A stretch of 5,426 nucleotides of DNA from CAZGGW01 sp964525365 (GTDB lineage: Bacteria; Bacillota_I; Bacilli_A; RF39; UBA660). Location: contig CAZGGW010000048.1 in NCBI GenBank assembly GCA_964525365.1, positions 1-5,426 on the forward strand, written 5' to 3'. The notes beneath the pieces are model-generated. The model was not told the DNA's origin, did not search any database, and was given only the letters and a program-made list of their open reading frames with translations. Shown here one piece after another: positions 1 to 5,020 of this stretch (the first letter of the stretch is position 1; every line of letters begins with the position of its first letter). A program made the position numbers and the translations under genes.

Positions 1-148
1 CATATAAGTGAATATGATTTCCACAAACCAATATTGGACCTTTTGGGGGTATAACTTTCGTATTTTCAAATCTTGGTCTATAATAAATTAAAAATATGGA
101 TCCTAATAAATATTTAAAAATAAAATATCCTGTCTTCTTAGTTTCCAT
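1..148 (-). CDS. Second PlsC-type 1-acylglycerol-3-phosphate acyltransferase, N-terminal part only
   Basis: This gene is cut by the left edge; 49 codons are visible, read leftward from the ATG at 148-146. The protein begins METKKTGYFI, has a short hydrophobic segment at about residues 8-23, then YYRP and IPPKGPILVCGNH. That is the start of an LPLAT/PlsC fold. The acyltransferase motif HX4D starts at His45; the aspartate would be residue 50, and only its first base (G) is in the window. It aligns without gaps to the neighbouring acyltransferase over about 27 residues from YRP to NH, with roughly half identical, so the two are probably tandem paralogues. Its ATG overlaps the upstream stop by one base (TGATG) and has a good Shine-Dalgarno (GAGGAG), which fixes the start. 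The family transfers an acyl group to lysophosphatidic acid at the membrane. The acceptor of this copy is unknown, and most of its catalytic motifs lie outside the window. Confidence 0.82.
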   Translation of the reverse strand, partial: METKKTGYFIFKYLLGSIFLIYYRPRFENTKVIPPKGPILVCGNHIHLY

Positions 149-732
149 CAACTGCTCCTCTTTATTAATGATATCACTTTTTTCATTAAAATAGAATTCT
201 CTTTTTCCAAATCATCACTTTCTATTTTATGTGGAGTTCCAAAAGTTATTTTAACATTTCTTCTCAAAAATTTATATTTTCCAGTTATAGAAAACGGAAC
301 AACAATTGCGTTAGTTTGCCTTGCAATTCGAACCGCACCATATTTAAAAGGCATAATAATATCAGAAGTTTTATTTATTGTGCCTTCCGGAAAAATTGCC
401 ACAACTTTTTCAGAGTTTAAACAATCAATTGCGTTTTTCAAAGCATCTTTATCTTTAATATTTCTGTTTACTGGTATTATACCTAGATTTTTAATTATTT
501 TACCAAATACGCCTTTTGTAAGTTCTTGTTTAGCCAAAAAATGAACACTTCTGTTTGTAGCACTCCCTACTAAAAGACAATCTAAATAATTTGTGTGATT
601 TCCCACCAACAACACTTTTCCTTTAGAAGGAATTGTTTTATGATTAATTTTAATAGGTCGATATAAAAAAATCACAAAATAAAGAAGAGGCCTCAATATT
701 CTATAAAGGCCTTCATTTTGCATTTTACTCAT
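148..732 (-). CDS. plsC: PlsC-type 1-acyl-sn-glycerol-3-phosphate acyltransferase
   Basis: This 194-residue lysophospholipid acyltransferase is expected to convert lysophosphatidic acid to phosphatidic acid in membrane phospholipid synthesis. All four family blocks are visible in order: GNHTNYLD with the HX4D catalytic pair His46/Asp51; GIIPVNR at 84-90; FPEGT at 114-118, which binds the glycerol phosphate; and IVVPFSITG at 143-151. A hydrophobic stretch at about 12-24 probably holds the N-terminus to the membrane. The length is a little short of typical PlsC but complete. The ATG at 732-730 follows the htrA stop after a single base (TAAAATG). No strong Shine-Dalgarno precedes it, so coupling to htrA translation is likely. 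An in-frame ATG three codons later is an alternative start. The gene ends in TGA overlapping the next start. The exact acyl donor and acceptor cannot be told from sequence. Confidence 0.92.
   Translation of the reverse strand: MSKMQNEGLYRILRPLLYFVIFLYRPIKINHKTIPSKGKVLLVGNHTNYLDCLLVGSATNRSVHFLAKQELTKGVFGKIIKNLGIIPVNRNIKDKDALKNAIDCLNSEKVVAIFPEGTINKTSDIIMPFKYGAVRIARQTNAIVVPFSITGKYKFLRRNVKITFGTPHKIESDDLEKENSILMKKVISLIKRSS
154..160 (-). promoter_or_regulatory. Shine-Dalgarno site for the second acyltransferase
   Basis: GAGGAG reads leftward, six bases before the ATG at 148-146, and lies inside the last codons of the upstream acyltransferase gene. It decides the start of the truncated gene. Together with the TGATG stop/start overlap it indicates translational coupling. 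It also supports TGA as a true stop codon in this organism. Confidence 0.8.
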
Positions 733-733
733 T

Positions 734-1828
734 TTAATTACTTTTACCTAAAGTAACATCAATTTCTTTAGATTTTCCTTCTCTATAAATAGTCAATGTG
801 ATTTTATCACCAGGAGCATACTGATACAAATAATATCTAAATTCTGCTGTATTCTCGATTTCTTTATTTTCTATTTTATATATTACATCTCCAATTTCAA
901 GTTCTGATTTTGAAGCAGGACTAGACTCTACTATTTCAGCTATTACAGTACCCGCAGTAACAGATGAATCTACGCGAATATTGTATTTTGCCAAATAAAA
1001 CGTTTCTGTTGCATCTATCATAGAAATACCTATATAACTTCTTATAATTTTTCCATTTGTTTCAATTGATTTAGCATACCCCATAGCATCTTCAATTGGA
1101 ATAGCAAAACCGATTCCTTCTACTGAAGATTCAACAACTTTCATGGAATTTATTCCAATTACTTTTCCACTAACATTGCATAAAGGTCCTCCACTATTAC
1201 CTGGATTTATAGCCGCATCTGTCTGCATTACTCGAGTAATCCAATCTGTACTTGCCGTATATGTATCTGAAGATGCTGTTGAAATCATTCTATCTTTTCC
1301 ACTTAAAATACCTCGTGTAACTGTACCAGCATATTCTTTACCCATTGGAGATCCAATAGTAAATATAGTATCTCCCACTTTTGTGTCTTCGCCATTACCA
1401 ATAGTTGCTGCAACCATATTGTTATCACTTGTTATAGTCAATACTGCAACATCAGCATATTCATCGCTACCCACAAGAGTTGCAGTAAATTCTGTGCCAT
1501 CAAGTAGAGTAACAATTATCTTGTTTACTTTTTCAATCACATGATGATTTGTAAGAATATATGCTTTATTATTTTCAATTTTATAAATAAATCCAGAACC
1601 AGTAGAATATAAGGTATTCTTTAAATATCCTTCAATTGTGACAACGGAATTTTGAACATTTTCAATGCCCTGTGAAATGCCATCATCAACCAAAGTAACC
1701 ATTTTTTCTTCTCTAGTAATCGTATCTATTATAGCGCTTGGAAAAAAATATATAAGTACATACATACCCGCACATCCAACAAATATACATGTAATTGAAG
1801 TTATTATATAAGTTATTGTCTTTTTCAT
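734..1828 (-). CDS. htrA: Membrane-anchored HtrA/DegP-type trypsin-like serine protease with a C-terminal PDZ domain
   Basis: This 364-residue HtrA family protease degrades or refolds damaged proteins outside the membrane. An N-terminal hydrophobic segment (about 5-30) acts as a signal anchor, with the rest facing outward. The protease domain spans about 55-260. The catalytic triad is complete: His96 in TNHHVI, Asp126 in YADVAVL and Ser212 in GNSGGPL; DAAINPG just before the serine is also typical. One PDZ domain follows at about 265-362 (GTVIAEIVESSPA, then LEIGDVIYKIE), as in Bacillus HtrA/YyxA-type proteins. The ATG at 1828-1826 has a good ribosome binding site, AAAGGA six bases upstream, in the 12-base gap after the Abi gene stop. 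No promoter of its own is evident in that gap, so it is probably read from the promoter at 2792-2820. Cys14 and Cys19 lie in the membrane segment but do not form a good lipobox. The family call is firm; the particular substrates are unknown. Confidence 0.95.
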   Translation of the reverse strand: MKKTITYIITSITCIFVGCAGMYVLIYFFPSAIIDTITREEKMVTLVDDGISQGIENVQNSVVTIEGYLKNTLYSTGSGFIYKIENNKAYILTNHHVIEKVNKIIVTLLDGTEFTATLVGSDEYADVAVLTITSDNNMVAATIGNGEDTKVGDTIFTIGSPMGKEYAGTVTRGILSGKDRMISTASSDTYTASTDWITRVMQTDAAINPGNSGGPLCNVSGKVIGINSMKVVESSVEGIGFAIPIEDAMGYAKSIETNGKIIRSYIGISMIDATETFYLAKYNIRVDSSVTAGTVIAEIVESSPASKSELEIGDVIYKIENKEIENTAEFRYYLYQYAPGDKITLTIYREGKSKEIDVTLGKSN

Positions 1829-1840
1829 TTTTTTCCTTTC

Positions 1841-2770
1841 TTATAATTCAACTATTTTGTTATAATCGGATGGAAATCCCATTTTATCTAAAATCTTGTC
1901 TATTTTTATTGATTCTATTTTTCCATTCAAAATATCAAGTTCATAGTTTACTTCGTTTATTAGCATCTTAAAGTCATCTTTTGAAAGTAATTCTTTTAAT
2001 ATTATTATTAATGCAAATATGTCATTTTTACCATAAATATATTCATCATTACACTTGGGAATATTCAAAGCTTCATGAAATCTTGTGTCCGTTATCATTT
2101 TTTGAGTATAATGATTAAACAACATATCTTCATGCGCACATAAATTTCTATAATTTGCAAGAATTGGTAAATATATTTCCATGTTTCTTGATTCAATGTC
2201 AAACATATTAGCTATAGCATCTTGATCTTCATTTTTTAATATGCTAAACATTTCACTCATTATTCCAAAACTTACTACTTTAACACCAACCCACATTGGA
2301 ACATATCCATAATTATTCATATAATGACTGGTTGCTTGATGTTGTCTACCATTTATTCTTATTTGCCTTTTCAGCTTTCGAATCAAATCATTTATTTGTT
2401 TAGACTTTTCGCTTGTATTATTAAAGTTATTTGGATTTAAGTAATCTTTTTCTTTATATCCATAGCTTCTGCTTAATACATAACTAAATATAGACTTATA
2501 ATTATTTTCAACTATAAGAATATTTTTAAATATAATATTTCTAAGTCTTCTATCAAATATAAATAAAGAATACAATTCTTCAAAAGTTACTCCGGATATA
2601 AATTTTCTAATTCCATCTTCTCGATAAAAAACCAACCTATATGCATTTAAGAAAAAATAATTTTCTCTAAGTAAGATTTCTTTGGTATATTCAATATCTT
2701 TTATTGTTAATCCTTTATTTTTTAAGATTTCCACTTGCTCATCAAGTGTTTTAAATATTTTGGATGCCAT
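1841..2770 (-). CDS. Abi_2 (AbiD/AbiF-like) abortive-infection family protein with HEPN RNase motif
   Basis: This 309-residue protein matches the Abi_2 family of abortive-infection proteins. The N-terminal half has the family layout: a KTLDEQVEILKNKGL start, then ENYFFLNAYRLVFY at 36-49, and FDRRLRNIIF near 72-81. The middle has HYMNNYGYVPMWVGVKVVSF at 149-168, equivalent to the family's H...Y..VPxW....xxFG block. The core is YRNLCAHEDMLFN at 207-219, where Arg208, Asn209 and His213 form the Rx4H motif of HEPN-fold ribonucleases. In the family this activity is thought to cut RNA and stop growth after phage infection. The role here is inferred, not shown. The start ATG (2770-2768) has AGGTGA four bases upstream and a near-consensus promoter just before it. 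The gene heads an operon with htrA and plsC. I see no adjacent toxin-antitoxin partner gene. About 90 residues follow the HEPN motif and have no feature I recognise. Confidence 0.85.
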   Translation of the reverse strand: MASKIFKTLDEQVEILKNKGLTIKDIEYTKEILLRENYFFLNAYRLVFYREDGIRKFISGVTFEELYSLFIFDRRLRNIIFKNILIVENNYKSIFSYVLSRSYGYKEKDYLNPNNFNNTSEKSKQINDLIRKLKRQIRINGRQHQATSHYMNNYGYVPMWVGVKVVSFGIMSEMFSILKNEDQDAIANMFDIESRNMEIYLPILANYRNLCAHEDMLFNHYTQKMITDTRFHEALNIPKCNDEYIYGKNDIFALIIILKELLSKDDFKMLINEVNYELDILNGKIESIKIDKILDKMGFPSDYNKIVEL

Positions 2771-2791
2771 TATATCACCTACCCTTTATAA

Positions 2792-2820
2792 ATTATAGCA
2801 ATTTTTCAGTTATATATCAA
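2792..2820 (-). promoter_or_regulatory. Sigma-A-type promoter of the abi-htrA-plsC operon
   Basis: Reading leftward, TTGATA (2820-2815) is followed by exactly 17 bases and then TATAAT (2797-2792). A TGC lies directly before the -10 box, giving an extended -10 (TGnTATAAT). This is close to the housekeeping consensus and predicts strong constitutive transcription. The start would fall near 2785, leaving a 5' leader of about 15 bases that contains the AGGTGA ribosome binding site (2780-2775). I see no obvious operator inverted repeat around it. Confidence 0.82.
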
Positions 2821-2851
2821 ACATCTAATCATTTTTTTACAACTTTTTCAC

Positions 2852-2880
2852 AAAAAAAAGAGTGGATTTTCCATTCTTTT
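2852..2880 (-). terminator. Rho-independent terminator after rpsI
   Basis: Immediately after the rpsI stop the leftward strand reads AAAAGAATGGA, an AAA loop, then TCCACTCTTTT, followed by further T residues for a run of eight. The stem pairs 10 of 11 positions with one A-C mismatch. It closes the ribosomal operon and insulates the abi promoter 32 bases further on. The other strand also ends in a T-rich run, so it could act in both directions, but no rightward gene reads into it here. Confidence 0.8.
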
Positions 2881-3276
2881 TTATCTTTTACTAAATTGTG
2901 GTGCACGTCTTGCTTTTTTAAGACCATATTTTTTACGCTCTTTACTTCTAGAATCTCTAGTTACAAAACCATATTTCTTTAAATCTTCTCTTAATGCAGG
3001 ATTTTCTTCAATAAGGGCTCTCGTTATTCCTAAACGAATTGCTCCTGTTTGTCCAGTAAATCCTCCACCTTTTACAGTCACTTCAATATCATATTTATTC
3101 AAAGTATCAGTAAGTACTAGTGGTTGCTTTAAATCCATAACTAAAGTTTTATAAGGCATGTAATCATCTACATTTACATCATTAACTACTATTTTTCCTT
3201 TTCCTGGATTAAGCGTTACTTTTGCAACACTTCTTTTTCTTCTTCCAATAGAAATCTTATTTTTTTCTTTTGCCAT
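2881..3276 (-). CDS. rpsI: 30S ribosomal protein S9 (uS9)
   Basis: This 131-residue protein is complete and of normal length for bacterial uS9. It shows the GRRKRSVAKVTL block near the N-terminus, VKGGGFTGQTGAIRLGI around residues 69-85, and the diagnostic basic tail RSKERKKYGLKKARRAPQFSKR. In the ribosome the terminal SKR reaches the P site and contacts the tRNA anticodon stem. The gene starts 9 bases after the rplM stop with an ideal ribosome binding site. It is followed directly by a terminator, so the operon holds only rplM and rpsI, as in most Firmicutes. Confidence 0.98.
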   Translation of the reverse strand: MAKEKNKISIGRRKRSVAKVTLNPGKGKIVVNDVNVDDYMPYKTLVMDLKQPLVLTDTLNKYDIEVTVKGGGFTGQTGAIRLGITRALIEENPALREDLKKYGFVTRDSRSKERKKYGLKKARRAPQFSKR

Positions 3277-3280
3277 AATA

Positions 3281-3287
3281 ACCTCCT
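3281..3287 (-). promoter_or_regulatory. Strong Shine-Dalgarno of rpsI overlapping the rplM stop
   Basis: AGGAGGT lies five bases before the rpsI ATG. It shares bases with the rplM TAG stop (TAGGAGGT), so ribosomes finishing rplM terminate on the rpsI ribosome binding site. This arrangement supports coupled, near-equal synthesis of uL13 and uS9. Confidence 0.85.
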
Positions 3288-3714
3288 ACAATTCAATGGT
3301 TTTAGGTTTCTGAGCTTCATGTTTATGCTCAGGTCCTTCATATACAAATAATTTTGTATACATTGCCCTTCCAAGTCTTCCTTTAGGAAGCATTCCTTTA
3401 ACTGCTTTTTCAACCATTTCAATTGGATATTTTTCTTTCATGACTTTAGCAGTTCTTTCTCTAAGTCCTCCTGGATAACCACTATGGTTATAATACATCT
3501 TCTTATCTAGCTTGTCTCCGGTTAAATTAACTTTAGAAGCGTTGATAATAATAATATTATCGCCACAATCAATATGTGGCGTAAAAATTGCTTTATGCTT
3601 ACCACGCAAAATGTGTGCTGCTTTTGATGCTACTCTACCCAAATTTTTATTCTCGGCATCAATAACATACCAATCGTGTACAGCGTCTTCTTTTCTTAGC
3701 ATGAATGTTTTCAT
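3286..3714 (-). CDS. rplM: 50S ribosomal protein L13 (uL13)
   Basis: This complete 142-residue uL13 matches the E. coli protein in length and motifs. It begins MKTFMLRKEDAVHDWYVIDA, followed by LGRVAS, LRGKHKAIFTPHIDCGD near 36-52, YYNHSGYPGG near 74-83, the signature VKGMLPKGRLGRAMYTKLFVYEGPEHKH (109-131, split here only by position), and a QKPKTIEL tail. uL13 is an early assembly protein that binds 23S rRNA in the large subunit. In E. coli it also represses its own operon through the leader. The ATG at 3714-3712 has AAGGAG six bases upstream. The gene is read from the promoter at 3787-3815 and ends in TAG overlapping the rpsI ribosome binding site. Confidence 0.98.
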   Translation of the reverse strand: MKTFMLRKEDAVHDWYVIDAENKNLGRVASKAAHILRGKHKAIFTPHIDCGDNIIIINASKVNLTGDKLDKKMYYNHSGYPGGLRERTAKVMKEKYPIEMVEKAVKGMLPKGRLGRAMYTKLFVYEGPEHKHEAQKPKTIEL

Positions 3715-3780
3715 TTTTTCTCCTTCTTTTATCTTTAGATTTCATCTTCCCACAATGATTGCCTCCAATAAAATGTACCG
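3715..3780 (-). promoter_or_regulatory. rplM leader, candidate L13-type autoregulatory leader
   Basis: About 66 bases lie between the predicted transcription start and the rplM ATG. By hand they fold into an outer stem, CATTTT (3775-3770) with AAGATG (3748-3743), six pairs including one G-T. Inside sits a small hairpin, ATTG-GAGG-CAAT (3769-3758), with an unpaired CATTGTGGG on its 3' side. A GGAGG sequence thus sits in the loop region well before the true ribosome binding site (AAGGAG, near 3725). L13 leaders are a known RNA family upstream of rplM-rpsI in low-GC Gram-positives. Position, size and presence of structure fit, but I cannot confirm a match to the family consensus. Confidence 0.5.
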
Positions 3781-3786
3781 ATAATG

Positions 3787-3815
3787 ATTGTACCAAACAT
3801 TATATGAAAAGTCAA
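3787..3815 (-). promoter_or_regulatory. Sigma-A-type promoter of rplM-rpsI
   Basis: Reading leftward, TTGACT (3815-3810), a 17-base spacer and TACAAT (3792-3787) match the housekeeping consensus at 5 of 6 positions in each box. The predicted start is near 3780. Its -35 box lies 30 bases from the -35 box of the divergent promoter, so the two could be bound independently. Confidence 0.85.
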
Positions 3816-3845
3816 TTTTTATTTGCGTGAAAATTACAGAAATCA

Positions 3846-3874
3846 TTGACAAAAAATAGTTTTAATATTAAAAT
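3846..3874 (+). promoter_or_regulatory. Sigma-A-type promoter of the repeat surface protein
   Basis: A perfect TTGACA (3846-3851), a 17-base spacer and TAAAAT (3869-3874) form a near-consensus promoter. Transcription would start near 3881, about 20 bases before the ATG. The ribosome binding site AAAGGA (3890-3895) is six bases from the ATG at 3902. This predicts good constitutive expression of the downstream gene. Confidence 0.82.
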
Positions 3875-3901
3875 ACATAGTATAGTAAGAAAGGATTTGT
3901 T

Positions 3902-4948
3902 ATGAATAAAAATAAAAAGGGTATAATTGCATTATTAATAATATTGTTTCTTGCGTGCTTAACATGCGGATTTTTGGGGTTATTTCAAAATACGAAAAAG
4001 GAAAAAACACCAGAGACTCCCAAAGAATACGTCGTTAACACGATATATTATCTAGACAATGTTCAGGTAGAAGAGATTCCTACAAATGAGTTTAATGAAG
4101 ATGGAGTACAAGAAATAAAATATGCATTTGATTTTGAAAGCACAGTTTGTACCAACAATGTAAAATGGGATTGGGATGAAGAAAAATGGACTTTCACTGT
4201 AAATAAAACAGCTGACAGCACTTGTAGAGTTTATTTCGTTAATACAAAATTTGATATCACAGTTCGTGTTACAGGCGGAACTTTAAAAACATCTGATACA
4301 GTGGCTTTAAGAGGTGAAGATCATATTGTTGAAATAAAACCCACTGCTGGTTATACATATTCAAATACAGTTTGTGCTAATAATGAAATTGGAACGTGGG
4401 ATGAGAAAACTAATAAGCTTACAATTGCCTCTGTTTTAAAAACCACAACATGTGATGTGTTATTTGAAATAGAAAAATATACTGTTCAAATAATCTCAGA
4501 AAACGGAAGTGGTTCTACAACTATCGAAGAACAAGAATACGGAAGCAAAGTAACTTCAAATGTTGTTGCTTCTAGTGGATATAGTTATAGTGGTGCACCG
4601 GTGTGTACAAATAAGCAAACCGCAACATGGATTGATGGTGTTCTTACAATTGCAAAATTAACTTCTGACACCGTTTGTACTCTTACCTTCACTTTGACTC
4701 CTGTAACTCCAACAACATTTACTGTAAAAATTAATGAAAGCGCTCACATCACCGTTACGAATTCAAGCGACAAAAGTCAGTCGGTTGGCGATGGAGATAA
4801 TGTGTTTGTGGGAGTCACAATGCAAGATGGCTATGCAATAGATCATGTCACTTGCACAAGTTCCGAAACAGAAATAAGTGCTGGCATTATAGAAATACAT
4901 AATGTAACAAAAAATCAAATTTGTACAATAGTAGAGAAAGCAGCTTAA
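3902..4948 (+). CDS. N-terminally anchored extracellular protein with four Cys-pair repeats, function unknown
   Basis: This 348-residue protein has a basic start (MNKNKKG), a hydrophobic segment at about 7-28, a charged linker rich in Lys, Pro and Glu (31-42), then Thr- and Val-rich, apparently all-beta sequence. Four repeats carry Cys pairs: C83/C108, C158/C184, C235/C259 and C318/C341. The first Cys is usually in a Y-x-Y...VCxN context, and Trp follows at exactly +8 in the first three. The sequences between modules (such as FTVKINESAHITV to DGYAI) resemble the beta strands of divergent InlB B-type bacterial repeats. I infer a membrane-tethered surface protein with intradomain disulfides. 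Cys19 and Cys22 in the membrane segment lack a convincing lipobox, and there is no LPXTG or other C-terminal anchor. It has its own promoter and terminator, so it is monocistronic. No enzyme motif is seen and no function can be assigned. Confidence 0.8.
   Translation: MNKNKKGIIALLIILFLACLTCGFLGLFQNTKKEKTPETPKEYVVNTIYYLDNVQVEEIPTNEFNEDGVQEIKYAFDFESTVCTNNVKWDWDEEKWTFTVNKTADSTCRVYFVNTKFDITVRVTGGTLKTSDTVALRGEDHIVEIKPTAGYTYSNTVCANNEIGTWDEKTNKLTIASVLKTTTCDVLFEIEKYTVQIISENGSGSTTIEEQEYGSKVTSNVVASSGYSYSGAPVCTNKQTATWIDGVLTIAKLTSDTVCTLTFTLTPVTPTTFTVKINESAHITVTNSSDKSQSVGDGDNVFVGVTMQDGYAIDHVTCTSSETEISAGIIEIHNVTKNQICTIVEKAA
4121..4939 (+). repeat. Four diverged Cys-pair protein repeats
   Basis: The repeat cores lie at about 4121-4240, 4352-4468, 4580-4693 and 4832-4939. 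First cysteines are 75, 77 and 83 residues apart; within each core the two cysteines are 25, 26, 24 and 23 residues apart. The shared pattern is Y-x-(Y/F/I)...V-C-x-(N/S), then W at +8 (cores 1-3), a (L/F)T(I/V) strand, then T-x(2)-(T/V)-C-x-(V/L)-x-F in the clearer copies. The DNA copies are not near-identical, so this is old domain duplication rather than a recent or unstable tandem repeat. Core 4 has lost the Trp and ends the protein. Confidence 0.75.
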
Positions 4949-4958
4949 AAACATTAAT

Positions 4959-4983
4959 AAGTCGCCTAATAGGGCGATTTTTT
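4959..4983 (+). terminator. Rho-independent terminator after the repeat protein
   Basis: AAGTCGCC (4959-4966) pairs with GGCGATTT (4973-4980) over eight pairs including one G-T, with the six-base loop TAATAG. The right arm runs into a six-T tract (4978-4983). It lies 10 bases after the TAA stop. It separates the repeat protein gene from the dus gene, so the latter needs its own promoter. Confidence 0.88.
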
Positions 4984-4985
4984 AA

Positions 4986-5012
4986 TTGAAAAAATTGATA
5001 AAAAATGATAAT
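4986..5012 (+). promoter_or_regulatory. Candidate promoter of the dus gene, close to the start codon
   Basis: Only 37 bases separate the terminator from the dus ATG. They hold TTGAAA (4986-4991) and GATAAT (5007-5012), each 5 of 6 or near to consensus, but with a short 15-base spacer. Other registers give a better spacer but a poorer -10. If GATAAT is the -10 box, the start falls at about 5018-5021, on or next to the ATG. The call is weak because AT-rich sequence offers many chance matches. Confidence 0.45.
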
Positions 5013-5020
5013 GTATTTAT

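Noticed and set aside
1143..1544. Rightward open frame of 133 codons across htrA
   Set aside because: It lies wholly antisense to the conserved protease domain, has no ribosome binding site, and its residues are explained as a frame shadow of htrA.
1770..1776. Lipobox at Cys19 of HtrA (F-V-G-C)
   Set aside because: Phe at -3 is atypical, and HtrA proteins of Gram-positives are normally held by an uncleaved membrane segment, which is present.
2852..2880. Hairpin before abi as a structured regulatory RNA
   Set aside because: The stem abuts the rpsI stop and runs into eight T residues, which is fully explained as an intrinsic terminator. It lies upstream of the mapped-by-eye abi promoter.
3665..3745. 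Out-of-frame upstream ORF (ATG at 3745-3743, about 26 codons) overlapping the rplM start
   Set aside because: Its only Shine-Dalgarno-like bases are two bases from the ATG, too close, and its content is just the Lys/Arg-rich reading of the ribosome binding site and rplM codons in another frame.
3512..3784. Rightward open frame of 90 codons across rplM and its leader
   Set aside because: It is antisense to conserved rplM codons and to the rplM promoter region, with no family resemblance and no start signal.
3960..3970. Lipoprotein signal with Cys19 or Cys22 in the repeat protein
   Set aside because: The residues before Cys19 are F-L-A and before Cys22 are C-L-T. Neither fits the usual L-(A/S/T/V/I)-(G/A)-C lipobox, so a plain N-terminal membrane anchor is the safer reading.
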